Positions 16,216 to 24,267 of a stretch of 49,845 bases of DNA are shown in pieces. The notes beneath the pieces were generated by a model. The model worked only from the letters and a program-made list of their open reading frames with translations. It was not told the DNA's origin and did no database searches. Positions within the stretch are counted from its first letter, which is position 1. The number at the start of each line of letters is the position of its first letter. The stretch covers positions 1 through 49,845 of the forward strand of contig JADLBU010000023.1 of the NCBI GenBank assembly GCA_020847535.1. The letters are read 5' to 3'. This DNA comes from Phycisphaerales bacterium (GTDB lineage: Bacteria > Planctomycetota > Phycisphaerae > Phycisphaerales > UBA1924). A program made the position numbers and the translations under genes.

Positions 16216-17067
16216 ATGCCGATCCCCAGACCCAAGGCCAGACCCAAGGCCCGACCGAAGACCAAGCCCATCCTGACCGCGCGGAACGCGGATCGCCATG
16301 GGCTGTACGAGCTGGCGGTCCAGAACCCGCACGCGGAAGTGGATTTCATCACCCGGCAGTTCAAGCGGATCCGGGGACGGCCAGCGCGGAAGATCCGGGA
16401 GGACTTCTGCGGGACTGGGGCGGTGTGCGCGGAATGGGTGCGCAGGCATCGGGACAACGTCGCGTACGGGCTGGATCTGGATCGCAAGACGCTGGAGTGG
16501 GGCTCCAAGCGCCACGGCTCAGACCTCTCGGCTGACCAGGCCTCGCGCCGGCGACTTCTGCGCCGCAACGTGCTCTCCCCGGGGCGGGCCGAATCGGGCG
16601 TCGATGCGGTGCTGGCGATGAACTTCAGTTACTGGATCTTCAAGACGCGCAAGGAACTGATCAAGTACTTCCGGATCGTGCATCGCACGATGGTGCGCGA
16701 TGGTGTGTTCTTCCTGGATCACTTCGGCGGGTGGGAGGCGATCCGTGAGCAGACGGATCGCCGGCGCCGGCCGGGGTTCACGTACCTCTGGGAGCAGCAC
16801 AGCTTCGATCCGGTGACCTTCGATGCGGTGTGCAAGATCCACTTCGAGTTCAGGGATGGGACGGCGATCCGCAATGTGTTCACGTATCACTGGCGGATGT
16901 GGCAGTTGCCGGAGCTGCGCGAGGCGCTGTTGGAGGCGGGATTCAGGAACGTGCGGATCTACTGGGAGGGGGATGACGACAAGGGGGGTGGCAACGGGAT
17001 CTTCCGCGAGGTGAGGAGCGCGGAGGTATGCCCGGTGCATGTGACGTATATCGCCGCTGAGAAATAG
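16216..17067 (+). CDS. Class I SAM-dependent methyltransferase
   Basis: 283 residues. After a basic Pro/Lys-rich N-terminus (PIPRPKARPKARPKTKP) comes a SAM-binding fold: motif I REDFCGTGAVCAEWV (E/DxxCGTG), acidic strand-2 end YGLDLDRKTLEW, and NVLSPGRAESGVDAVLAMNFSYW for strand 4. It ends in a C-terminal beta pair (ALLEAGFRNVRIYWEG). The substrate is unknown; it resembles planctomycete stand-alone methyltransferases. The ATG at 16216 was preferred over an upstream one at 16174 because the added residues are not family-like. Neither has a clear binding site. Confidence 0.85.
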   Translation: MPIPRPKARPKARPKTKPILTARNADRHGLYELAVQNPHAEVDFITRQFKRIRGRPARKIREDFCGTGAVCAEWVRRHRDNVAYGLDLDRKTLEWGSKRHGSDLSADQASRRRLLRRNVLSPGRAESGVDAVLAMNFSYWIFKTRKELIKYFRIVHRTMVRDGVFFLDHFGGWEAIREQTDRRRRPGFTYLWEQHSFDPVTFDAVCKIHFEFRDGTAIRNVFTYHWRMWQLPELREALLEAGFRNVRIYWEGDDDKGGGNGIFREVRSAEVCPVHVTYIAAEK

Positions 17068-17099
17068 CGATCGGTCGCATCGCGAGTTGTCCAAGCAAT

Positions 17100-17915
17100 T
17101 TACTTGCCGATCTCGTGTGCGCCCATCGTGCCCGTGTGCAACTGGGCGGCCCTGGTCCAGTTCACGACGTTCCAGAACGCGGTGATGTAGTCGGCCCGCT
17201 TGTTGCGGTACTTCAGGTAATACGCGTGCTCCCAGACATCCAGGCCCAGGATGGGGGTTCCGGCAGCGCCGGGTCCGGCGAACTTCTCGGCCATGAGGGG
17301 GGAATCCTGGTTGGCGGTCGAGACGATCTTGAGCTTGCCGCCATCGCCGGCGATCAGCCATGCCCAGCCGGATCCGAAGCGCTTGGTCGCGACCTCGGCG
17401 AACTGGTCCTTGAAGCCGCCCTTGTCGCCGTAGCTGCCGAAGGCCTGCTTGATGGCATCGGCGAGCGCACCGGTGGGTTCACCGCCACCGCCCTTGCCGG
17501 TCGGGGCCATCAGGAGCCAGAACATGGAGTGGTTGACGTGCCCGCCCACGTTGTTGCGGATCGCCGTCTTCTTGTCATCGGGGGTTTCATCGAGGAGGCC
17601 GAGGATGCGGTCGGAGGTCATGTCGGCGTACTGCGTGCCGGCGAGCGCCTTGTTGGCGTTGTCGATGTAGGCCTTGTGGTGGCGATCGTGGTGAATCTCC
17701 ATGGTCTCGGCATCGATGTGGGGCTCGAGGGCGTTGTTGGCGTAGGGGAGGGGCGGGAGGGTGAACTCGCCGGCCTGCTGAAGATCGAGGCCGGCCTCGC
17801 GCCAGAGGCCGATGGCGCGGGAGCGGGCGCTGGCGAGCCTGGGCGCGGCGAGCACCGCCCCGGCCGCGACCGTGGTAAGGGCGATCGCCTGGCGACGAGT
17901 GATCTGGTTGGACAT
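17100..17915 (-). CDS. Fe/Mn superoxide dismutase with Tat signal peptide
   Basis: 271 residues. The N-terminus [20 protein letters not shown] is a twin-arginine signal, so the enzyme should be exported folded. The mature part has the standard SOD layout: [23 protein letters not shown] ligand His in [17 protein letters not shown], second His in [12 protein letters not shown], then FGSGWAWL and the Asp/His ligands in [14 protein letters not shown]. It dismutates superoxide to peroxide and oxygen; Mn or Fe cannot be decided. Start 17915 is set by AGGAG upstream and the RR signal; an upstream extension to 18071 has no signal character. Confidence 0.95.
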   Translation of the reverse strand: MSNQITRRQAIALTTVAAGAVLAAPRLASARSRAIGLWREAGLDLQQAGEFTLPPLPYANNALEPHIDAETMEIHHDRHHKAYIDNANKALAGTQYADMTSDRILGLLDETPDDKKTAIRNNVGGHVNHSMFWLLMAPTGKGGGGEPTGALADAIKQAFGSYGDKGGFKDQFAEVATKRFGSGWAWLIAGDGGKLKIVSTANQDSPLMAEKFAGPGAAGTPILGLDVWEHAYYLKYRNKRADYITAFWNVVNWTRAAQLHTGTMGAHEIGK

Positions 17916-18036
17916 CGGTCTGCTCCTGTGAACGCCGGGTCGGGCCGGTTCCCCAAAACGCGATGGACCCATCCCTGCGCCAATGCTGTAGTCTATCGCC
18001 ATCGGGGAGCGGGGCTGAATCTGTAGAAACTGACCA

Positions 18037-18067
18037 GAAAAAAAGACCGCCGCAATCGCGGCGGTCC
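18037..18067 (-). terminator. Rho-independent terminator of the amber-interrupted gene
   Basis: On the minus strand, right after the distal stop codon (18068-18070), an 8-bp or longer stem GACCGCCGC/GCGGCGGTC (18045-18066, short AT loop) is followed by seven U. Its position only makes sense as the end of the full 18068-18538 gene, which supports treating the two halves as one gene. Confidence 0.85.
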
Positions 18068-18538
18068 TCATCTATCGACTCGCGAGACTTCTTGCTTCTT
18101 GACGAACGGGTTTTCCGGCTCCTTCTTGACCGGCTCCTCATCGAGATCCTCGAGCGGGGACTCCTGGTACTTCTTGAGGTTCTCGACGATGTGCTTTCTG
18201 CCATCGGCGGAAGCGCGGTCGATCATCCAGCGGAAGAGGTCTTCCTCGTACTTGCCGAAGTCGATCGAGTCCCGGCCGGAGCTGTATCGCCGTCCGGTGC
18301 TGATGTGCTAGGTATCGTTGAAGACGGCCTCGTGGCCTTCCTTGACCAGCAAGTTCATGTAGTTGCCGTTCTCGTTGTAGCCCGGCGCCTCCTTGATCAT
18401 CTCCTGGGCTTCCTTGAGCATCTCCTTGCTGGCATCGGCCCGGCGCTCGGTGCCTATGCAGTATTTGAGACCCATGAGCGCCAGCCCCACCACCAGTCCG
18501 CCGACAATGCGGATCGTCCATGCATCACGGCTCCGCAT
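18068..18538 (-). pseudogene. Small membrane-anchored protein gene interrupted by an in-frame amber codon
   Basis: The ATG at 18538 begins MRSRDAWTIRIVGGLVVGLA, an N-terminal membrane helix, then a charged helical part (ASKEMLKEAQEMIKEAPGYN). Codon 77 is TAG (18308-18310). The same frame continues without interruption, protein-like, for 79 codons (RRYSSGRDSIDFGKYEEDLF, then RWMIDRASADGRKHIVENLK, EPVKKEPENPFVKKQEV) to TGA at 18068-18070, which is followed by a clear terminator. One base change from a Tyr codon (TAC/TAT) would explain it. No family was recognised. Translation may yield only a 76-residue product, unless the amber is read through. Confidence 0.78.
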
Positions 18539-18782
18539 ACGTTCCCTCCGAACGGACCAACTGCTAGTGAAATTACCCCTACGCGCATGCGGGCGAGCAC
18601 CCGTATTGGGTATAGCGTACCAGGGAATTCGGGGGTTGCAAGACGGGGAGAGGGGATGGCTCATAGGTCATCGTTGCACAACGGGTGAAGAACCCCAGTT
18701 GGCACCGAGGCACAGCCTTAGCGCGATACCAAAGGTCGGCGCTCGGGAATGCCTGGACTACCGAAATCACCCGATCAGTGAT

Positions 18783-20279
18783 TCACGGCGCCCACACATT
18801 ACTCGTCGATGTCCTGCACACCCCATCCTTGCCACCCCCACCCCCACCCTCACCGGCCGCCGAGCCGTTCCCGCCGCCGGTCCCCGGCATCGGGATCACC
18901 GTCGCCGAAACATCGGCCTTGATCACCGGCCCGGGCGCCACATCGCGCGGGAACGCCGCAGCGCTCGCCGCCGGCACCGTCGCCCCGTTCAGGTGCATCT
19001 TGCCACTGGAGATGCCCGGGAAGTGCTCACCCTGCCAGCTCGCCGGGTACTTGGAATCGTCAAGATCCAGAGCCGCCTTGGTCGGGTAGAGCGGGCGGAA
19101 GGTATCGCACATGACGGCCAGCTCTGCGGTGTGGGTCGCCGTCAGGCTTGCCTCGATGGTCCCCGGGTGCGGGCCGTGCGGGATCCCCTGCGGGTGAGCG
19201 GTCAGCGAACCGATCTCGATCCCCTTGCGGCTGCCGAAGTTGCCCTCCACGTAGTAGAGAACCTCATCGCTGTCGAGGTTCGAGTGGTTGTACGGCACCT
19301 TGATCGCCTGTGGGTGGTAATCGAGCATCCGCGGACAGAACGAGCAGATCACGAAGTTGTGGGCCTCAAACGTCTGGTGAATCGGCGGTGGCATGTGCAG
19401 CTTGCCGGTGATCGGGCTGAAGTCGTCGATGTTGAAGATGAAGGGGTAGTAGCAGCCATCCCAGCCGACGATATCGAGCGGGTGGTAGTGGTACGTGTAC
19501 TCGTGGATCATGTCCCGGGCCTTGATGCGGACGAGATGATCCCCCATCTGGTCCCAGGTCATGGGGAGCTCGGGGAGGCGCAGGTCGCGCTCGCAGAAGG
19601 GCGCATGCTCGAGGTACTGCCCGTGGTGCTTGCTCACGTAGCGCTTGGGCGGGCCGATGTGCGAGCCGTTGGCGGTCTCGATGAGGAGGAACCGGCCGAA
19701 GGGGGAGTTCTCAAAGGCCGGTCCGCCATCGGCGGGCATGCCATCCGACCCCACGCCGATCTTGGTGCGGCGATCATCCCAGATGACGGTGTAGATGACA
19801 CCCTTGGGGATGACGATGTAGTCCTTGGGCCCGAAGCGCAGGGTGCCCATCATGGTGTGGCAGACGCCCGATCCGTAATGGATGAAGATGCACTCATCGC
19901 CCTGGGCGTTCTTGAAATGATACTGGCTTCCGTTGACGGCCATCTGCTCGGCGGGGTTGCAGACGGCCATCTCGCAGTCGCTGTTTCCAAAAAGCACCAC
20001 GCGTCCCGACACAAAGTCCCCGCGTGGGGGGAGCTTTGCACCGCCGGTCGTGACGTGACGCATGCGCATCAGGTCCTGCTCGACATACTCGACCTTGGTC
20101 GAGGCGATCGGCTTCCATCCGTAGACCTGCGTCGGCGGATGGATGTGGTACATGGTGCTGGAGGGTCCGACGAAGCCCTCGGTGCCGAAGAGCTCTTCGG
20201 AGTACAGAGCCCCATCGGGGCGGCGGAACTGGACGTGGCGCTTCTTGGGGAGGATGCCGAGCTTGGTGTAATAGGGCAT
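18783..20279 (-). CDS. hmgA: Homogentisate 1,2-dioxygenase with long Gly-rich C-terminal tail
   Basis: 498 residues. It cleaves the ring of homogentisate to maleylacetoacetate in tyrosine/phenylalanine breakdown. Family segments are MPYYTKLGILPKKRHVQFR, MYHIHPPTQV, a central cupin, and the C-terminal iron-binding region PPPIHQTFEAHNFVICSF, VPYNHSNLDSDEVLYYVEG and GIPHGPHPG (His/Glu ligands expected here by family). The catalytic part ends near HFPG (~residue 425). About 70 extra residues follow, Ala/Pro then Gly-rich with a GGGGGG run, unlike the family. No other genes of this pathway are adjacent. A GAGG lies 8 bases before the ATG. Confidence 0.93.
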   Translation of the reverse strand: MPYYTKLGILPKKRHVQFRRPDGALYSEELFGTEGFVGPSSTMYHIHPPTQVYGWKPIASTKVEYVEQDLMRMRHVTTGGAKLPPRGDFVSGRVVLFGNSDCEMAVCNPAEQMAVNGSQYHFKNAQGDECIFIHYGSGVCHTMMGTLRFGPKDYIVIPKGVIYTVIWDDRRTKIGVGSDGMPADGGPAFENSPFGRFLLIETANGSHIGPPKRYVSKHHGQYLEHAPFCERDLRLPELPMTWDQMGDHLVRIKARDMIHEYTYHYHPLDIVGWDGCYYPFIFNIDDFSPITGKLHMPPPIHQTFEAHNFVICSFCPRMLDYHPQAIKVPYNHSNLDSDEVLYYVEGNFGSRKGIEIGSLTAHPQGIPHGPHPGTIEASLTATHTAELAVMCDTFRPLYPTKAALDLDDSKYPASWQGEHFPGISSGKMHLNGATVPAASAAAFPRDVAPGPVIKADVSATVIPMPGTGGGNGSAAGEGGGGGGKDGVCRTSTSNVWAP

Positions 20280-20343
20280 GGGAGGGCCTCGCTGGTGGTC
20301 TTGAGATTGTACGGGTGCAAGGGGGTGCGTAGGCGATCCGGGG

Positions 20344-20459
20344 ATTCACCACGCGGGGCGCGGAGGCCACGGGGAGGAGAGGAGAGGGGGGCGCGGGGGT
20401 TGTGACTGCTGTACTCGCAGTGGTTTTCTCTGCGGCTCTCCGTGTCCTCCGTGGTGAAT
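20344..20459. repeat. Dispersed palindromic repeat, copy B
   Basis: An imperfect inverted repeat starts with ATTCACCACGCGGGGCGCGG and ends with the complement of ATTCACCACGGAGGACACGG (20440-20459). The centre is pyrimidine/purine-skewed. It shares the TCACCAC(G/A)-GAGG-CAC-G/AGAG arm type with copy A at 6237-6390, though arms have diverged and the spacer differs. It lies between hmgA and the dockerin-tagged dehydrogenase gene. Confidence 0.65.
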
Positions 20460-20555
20460 GTCTTGATCCCAAAAACGACCCCACCCCTGCCGCTCCTCAA
20501 CGCGAGGGGCACAGCACAGGGGCGGGGCGCACAGGAGCGAGTTGAAAAGGTCGGA

Positions 20556-22046
20556 CTAGCAGCCGGCCTCGAAGGCGTGGACGAAGGCGATGAAGTCATC
20601 GAGATCGACGAAGCCCGAGCCGTCGAAGTCGGCATCATCGCCACCGAGCTCGAAGGCGTGGACGAAGGCGATGTAGTCGTCGAGATCGACGAAGCCGCTG
20701 GTGTCGAAGTCGGCGAAGCACTGGGTGACGACGTGGATGGAGCCGGTGCTTCCCGAGGGGCCCAGCGTGGTGCCGGTGCAGATGTAGATCTCCCCATCGC
20801 CGCCGCGGCCGGTGCCCTTGACGGTGAGGCCGAGCTCCTCGGTGGTGCCGTGCAGACGCGGACGCAGGATGGTCATGTGCTCGTGGTTGGTGTCGATGTA
20901 GAAGAGGTGCCCGGTGTTCGCGGTGAAGTTGGAGCTGAAATCACCGAAGATATACATTCCCTGGAGGCCGGGGAACTGGCTGGCGCGGTAGACGAAGCCG
21001 CCGAGGATCGCGATCCCGCCGTTGGTGTGGTCGTACTCGGCGATCGGGTCGATCATGCCCGCATCGTCACAGTTGGTGGGGGGGATGTTGGGATTGAAGG
21101 GGTTGAAGCAGTGGAACCCTTCCTTGATGACCCAGCCGTAGTTGCCGCCCTTGACCACGATGTCGATTTCCTCGTAGAGGTTCTGGCCGACCTCTCCGAG
21201 CCACAGGTCTCCGGTGCCGCCGGGGCCATCGTCGAACGAGAAGTAGAAGGGGTTGCGGAAGCCGTAGGCAAAGATCTCATCAGCGCCATCGACGCCGACG
21301 AAGGGATTGTCGGCCGGAATCCCGTATGGACTGCCGGTATCCACATCCAGCCGCAGCATCTTTCCCATCAGCGTGTTGATGTTCTGGCCGTTGCCGAAGG
21401 GGCCGTGCGATGGCGGGTTGTCGGCGAGACCATCGTGGGCGCCGCCGCCATCGCCCATGCCCATGTAGAGATAGCCATCGGGGCCAAAGGCGATCGCCCC
21501 GGAATTGTGGTTGAACTGGGGCTTGTCGATCGCCAGGATGACCTTGGCGGCAGCGCCATCGACGACATCAGCGCCCGGATTGGCGTGGTACTCGGCGAGC
21601 ACTTCGGTGTGGCATCCGCGGCTACTTCCAAAGCAGGGTTCACCCGAAACGCCGGTGCGCGGCTTGCTGTAACGGACGAAGACGCGGCCGTTGTTCGCAT
21701 AGTCGGGGTGGAAGGCGATCCCCAGCAGGCCGCGCTCGTCGTAGCCGCCGACCACGTTGACCAGCTCGGGGGGTGAGATCTGGAGGAAGGGCGTGGCGAG
21801 TACCGCGCCGTTCTTGACGACCCAGACCTTGCCGATCTGGTCCACGACGAAAAGCCTGCCCGAGCCGTCGTTGGCGTGCGTGACCTGGATCGCCGCGGCA
21901 AAGCCGGTGGCGACTTCCGCAAGATCAATCCTCAGGTCGCCGTAGGGGATGGGCTGGGCATCGGCAAAGGAAGCTGTGGCTGCAACGCATCCGATCGCGA
22001 TCACGCCGCGCGCGCGACGAAGAGCACTTGCACAGAATCGCTTCAT
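20556..22046 (-). CDS. Secreted glucose/sorbosone dehydrogenase-like beta-propeller with GC-type dockerin
   Basis: 496 residues. A signal peptide (GVIAIGCVAATASFADAQ) is followed by a six-bladed PQQ-dependent sugar dehydrogenase/HHIP-like propeller: VTHANDGSGRLFVVDQIGKV, YDERGLLGIAFHPDY, NHNSGAIAFGPDGYLYMGMG, YGFRNPFYFSFD, LGEVGQNLYEEIDIV and GGNYGWVIKEG are standard motifs (calcium and PQQ residues by family). Residues ~440-496 are two dockerin loops (DFDGSGFVDLDDFIAFVHAF) ending EAGC. It probably oxidises an extracellular sugar or is a binding relative, anchored through the dockerin-type tail. GGGAG precedes the ATG. Confidence 0.9.
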   Translation of the reverse strand: MKRFCASALRRARGVIAIGCVAATASFADAQPIPYGDLRIDLAEVATGFAAAIQVTHANDGSGRLFVVDQIGKVWVVKNGAVLATPFLQISPPELVNVVGGYDERGLLGIAFHPDYANNGRVFVRYSKPRTGVSGEPCFGSSRGCHTEVLAEYHANPGADVVDGAAAKVILAIDKPQFNHNSGAIAFGPDGYLYMGMGDGGGAHDGLADNPPSHGPFGNGQNINTLMGKMLRLDVDTGSPYGIPADNPFVGVDGADEIFAYGFRNPFYFSFDDGPGGTGDLWLGEVGQNLYEEIDIVVKGGNYGWVIKEGFHCFNPFNPNIPPTNCDDAGMIDPIAEYDHTNGGIAILGGFVYRASQFPGLQGMYIFGDFSSNFTANTGHLFYIDTNHEHMTILRPRLHGTTEELGLTVKGTGRGGDGEIYICTGTTLGPSGSTGSIHVVTQCFADFDTSGFVDLDDYIAFVHAFELGGDDADFDGSGFVDLDDFIAFVHAFEAGC

Positions 22047-22309
22047 CTTGATTCACTCCCGGCGGGTGGTTTCCCACTCGCGGTTCTCTCCTGTGCGCCC
22101 CTCAAAAGGCGACCCGACCGCCGCCCCGGAGCGAGGAGGGGAGAGGACGGACGGCGGCCTGAGTCGCGGGTCAGCAGGCAGATTTGGCTGGCGAGCGTGG
22201 ATCTTGCGAATCCGGGGCCAGGGGAAAACCACGGCACACGTGCCTGTCGCAACAGATGTTGTGCAGACGTGGATGCGGACTCGCTCGGTGATTCGCGGCG
22301 GGCAATTCG

Positions 22310-22705
22310 CTACCGCGCAACCGCGGGCGGCAGGCGCATCAGGCATGCGATGGTCCAGACCGTCAGGGCGGCGTGCAGCGCAACCGCGGGCCACTGGGCG
22401 ATCCCGACCGGCTGTGTCAAGATCCCGGAGATCCCGAGGACAAGGACCGCGCCGATGTCGTAGACCATCAACCCCGCGACCACGCCGCGGGCAGTATGAC
22501 CGGCGGCATCGCGGCGAACAAACCAGCACGCGGCTCCCAGGGCCATCAGGGCAGCGCCTGTAAGCCGTCCGAACGTGACCGTGGCGGGCGATTCGAGGGG
22601 CGCACCCACGAGCAGCTTCACCATGAGCGATGGATCGCACAGCGTCGCCACTCCGGCCGCGATCTCGATCAACGCCGTCGTGATGAGCAGCCGCTTCAAT
22701 CTCAC
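22310..22705 (-). CDS. Small four-helix membrane protein
   Basis: 131 residues from GTG at 22705 (TTG two codons later is the alternative, preceded by GAGGTGAG). Four hydrophobic segments are seen: LLITTALIEIAAGVATLCD, VTFGRLTGAALMALGAACWF, ARGVVAGLMVYDIGAVLVLG and WPAVALHAALTVWTIACLM. It looks like an integral membrane protein of the DoxX/DUF4345-like size class, but no signature residues allow a call. It lies 58 bases downstream of the DUF1501 gene in the same direction. Confidence 0.7.
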   Translation of the reverse strand: MRLKRLLITTALIEIAAGVATLCDPSLMVKLLVGAPLESPATVTFGRLTGAALMALGAACWFVRRDAAGHTARGVVAGLMVYDIGAVLVLGISGILTQPVGIAQWPAVALHAALTVWTIACLMRLPPAVAR

Positions 22706-22763
22706 CTCGTTTCGTGCGCAGGCGGCTGGACTGCTCTCGGCCGCGCACATGCAAGCGGACGGG

Positions 22764-24227
22764 TCAGGCGAGCATCTTGGGGAAGAGCTCACCGTGGACA
22801 TCGGTGAGCCGGAAGTCGCGGCCCTGGAACCGGTAGATGAGCTTCTTGTGATCAATCCCCATGAGGTGGAGCAGGGTCGCGTGCAGGTCGTGGACGTGGA
22901 GCGGATCCTTGGCGATGAAGTAGCCCAGGTCGTCGGTATCCCCGATGGTGACACCCTTCTTGATGCCCGCGCCGGCGAACCACATGGTAAAGGCGTGCGG
23001 GTGATGATCCCGGCCGAGGAAGGTCGATCCGTTGCGCGCCTCGTTGACGGGCGTTCGGCCGAACTCGCCACCCCAGATGACGATGGTGGAATCGAGCAGG
23101 CCGCGCTCCTTGAGATCCCTGATGAGCGCTGCGCACGCCTGGTCGGTTTCCTTGCAGCGCTGGGGAAGCGAGGTCATGATGTCATCCCCGGGGCTGGTGC
23201 CGTGGCTGTCCCACCCGCGGTGGTACAGCTGCACGATGCGGACACCGCGTTCGACGAGCCGGCGGGCGAGCAGGCAGTTGGCGCCGAAGGAGGCCTTGCC
23301 GGGCTCCGCTCCGTAGCTGGCGAGCGTCTCGGGCTTCTCGCCCTTGAGGTCCAGCAGGTCCGGCACGCTGGACTGCATCTTGTACGCCATCTCGAAGGAG
23401 TTGATTCGGGTCGCGACCTCGGGATCCCCTGTGATGTCCAGTTGCATCTGGTTGAGATCGCGGAGCGCATCGAGCGAGTCCCGGCGGGTCTTTGGGGTCA
23501 TCCCCTTGGGATTGCTGGTGAAGAGAACGGCATCTCCCTGGGAGCGGAACTGCACACCCTGGTACGACGTCGGCAGGAAGCCGCTGGACCAGCAGGAGCA
23601 GCCGCCCGATGGCTGACCGCCGCCCGAGAGCATCACGACAAAGCCGGGGAGATCCTGGTTTTCCGAGCCCAGGCCGTAGGTGAGCCACGAGCCCATGCTC
23701 GGGCGACCGACACGGGCCAGGCCCGTGTTGATGAAGAGCTCAGCGGGGGCGTGGTTGAAGGCATCGGTCTTGCAGGAACGGACGATGCACAACTCATCGG
23801 CGACCGAACCGATGTGCGGGAGAAGCTCGGAGATCTCAGCGCCGGACTGCCCGTGCTTCTTGTACTTGTAGGGTGAAGCCAGGATCTTGGGCGTGCCGCG
23901 GACAAAGGCGAACCGCTCCCCCTTGGTGTATTCCTCGGGGATAGGCTGGCGATCAAACTTGGTGAGCGTGGGCTTGTTCTCGTAGAGATCCAGCTGCGAA
24001 GGCGCACCGTTCATGAACAGGTAGATGATGCTCTTGGCCTTGGGCGCAAAGTGCGATGGCTTGGGGGCGAGCGGATTGATGGCGGTGCCGGTTCCCGAAC
24101 CCGATGAGCCCATCGCGAGCGGGTTGAGAAGCGAGGCAAGTCCGACAGCGCCGAGCTTGAGTCCACAGTCTCTGAAGAACTGGCGGCGGGTCTGGGCGAG
24201 CAGGGGATTGTCGAATTCGTGTTGCAT
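22764..24227 (-). CDS. DUF1501 family exported protein
   Basis: 487 residues. The N-terminus ([20 protein letters not shown]) is a Tat-type signal. The body shows DUF1501 hallmarks: [111 protein letters not shown]. This family has an alkaline-phosphatase/sulfatase-like fold. In planctomycetes it sits next to PSD1/PSCyt genes as here (40 bases downstream of one), implying a joint, still unknown periplasmic function. No ribosome binding site is visible before the ATG. Confidence 0.94.
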   Translation of the reverse strand: MQHEFDNPLLAQTRRQFFRDCGLKLGAVGLASLLNPLAMGSSGSGTGTAINPLAPKPSHFAPKAKSIIYLFMNGAPSQLDLYENKPTLTKFDRQPIPEEYTKGERFAFVRGTPKILASPYKYKKHGQSGAEISELLPHIGSVADELCIVRSCKTDAFNHAPAELFINTGLARVGRPSMGSWLTYGLGSENQDLPGFVVMLSGGGQPSGGCSCWSSGFLPTSYQGVQFRSQGDAVLFTSNPKGMTPKTRRDSLDALRDLNQMQLDITGDPEVATRINSFEMAYKMQSSVPDLLDLKGEKPETLASYGAEPGKASFGANCLLARRLVERGVRIVQLYHRGWDSHGTSPGDDIMTSLPQRCKETDQACAALIRDLKERGLLDSTIVIWGGEFGRTPVNEARNGSTFLGRDHHPHAFTMWFAGAGIKKGVTIGDTDDLGYFIAKDPLHVHDLHATLLHLMGIDHKKLIYRFQGRDFRLTDVHGELFPKMLA

Positions 24228-24267
24228 GAAGGAAAGGCACCAACGCAGGGGGCATCAGGGCATCGAG

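Noticed and set aside
14571..16535. 654-codon plus-strand frame
   Set aside because: Antisense of ugd, with the DVDG/EVVD repeats typical of complements of GC-rich genes.
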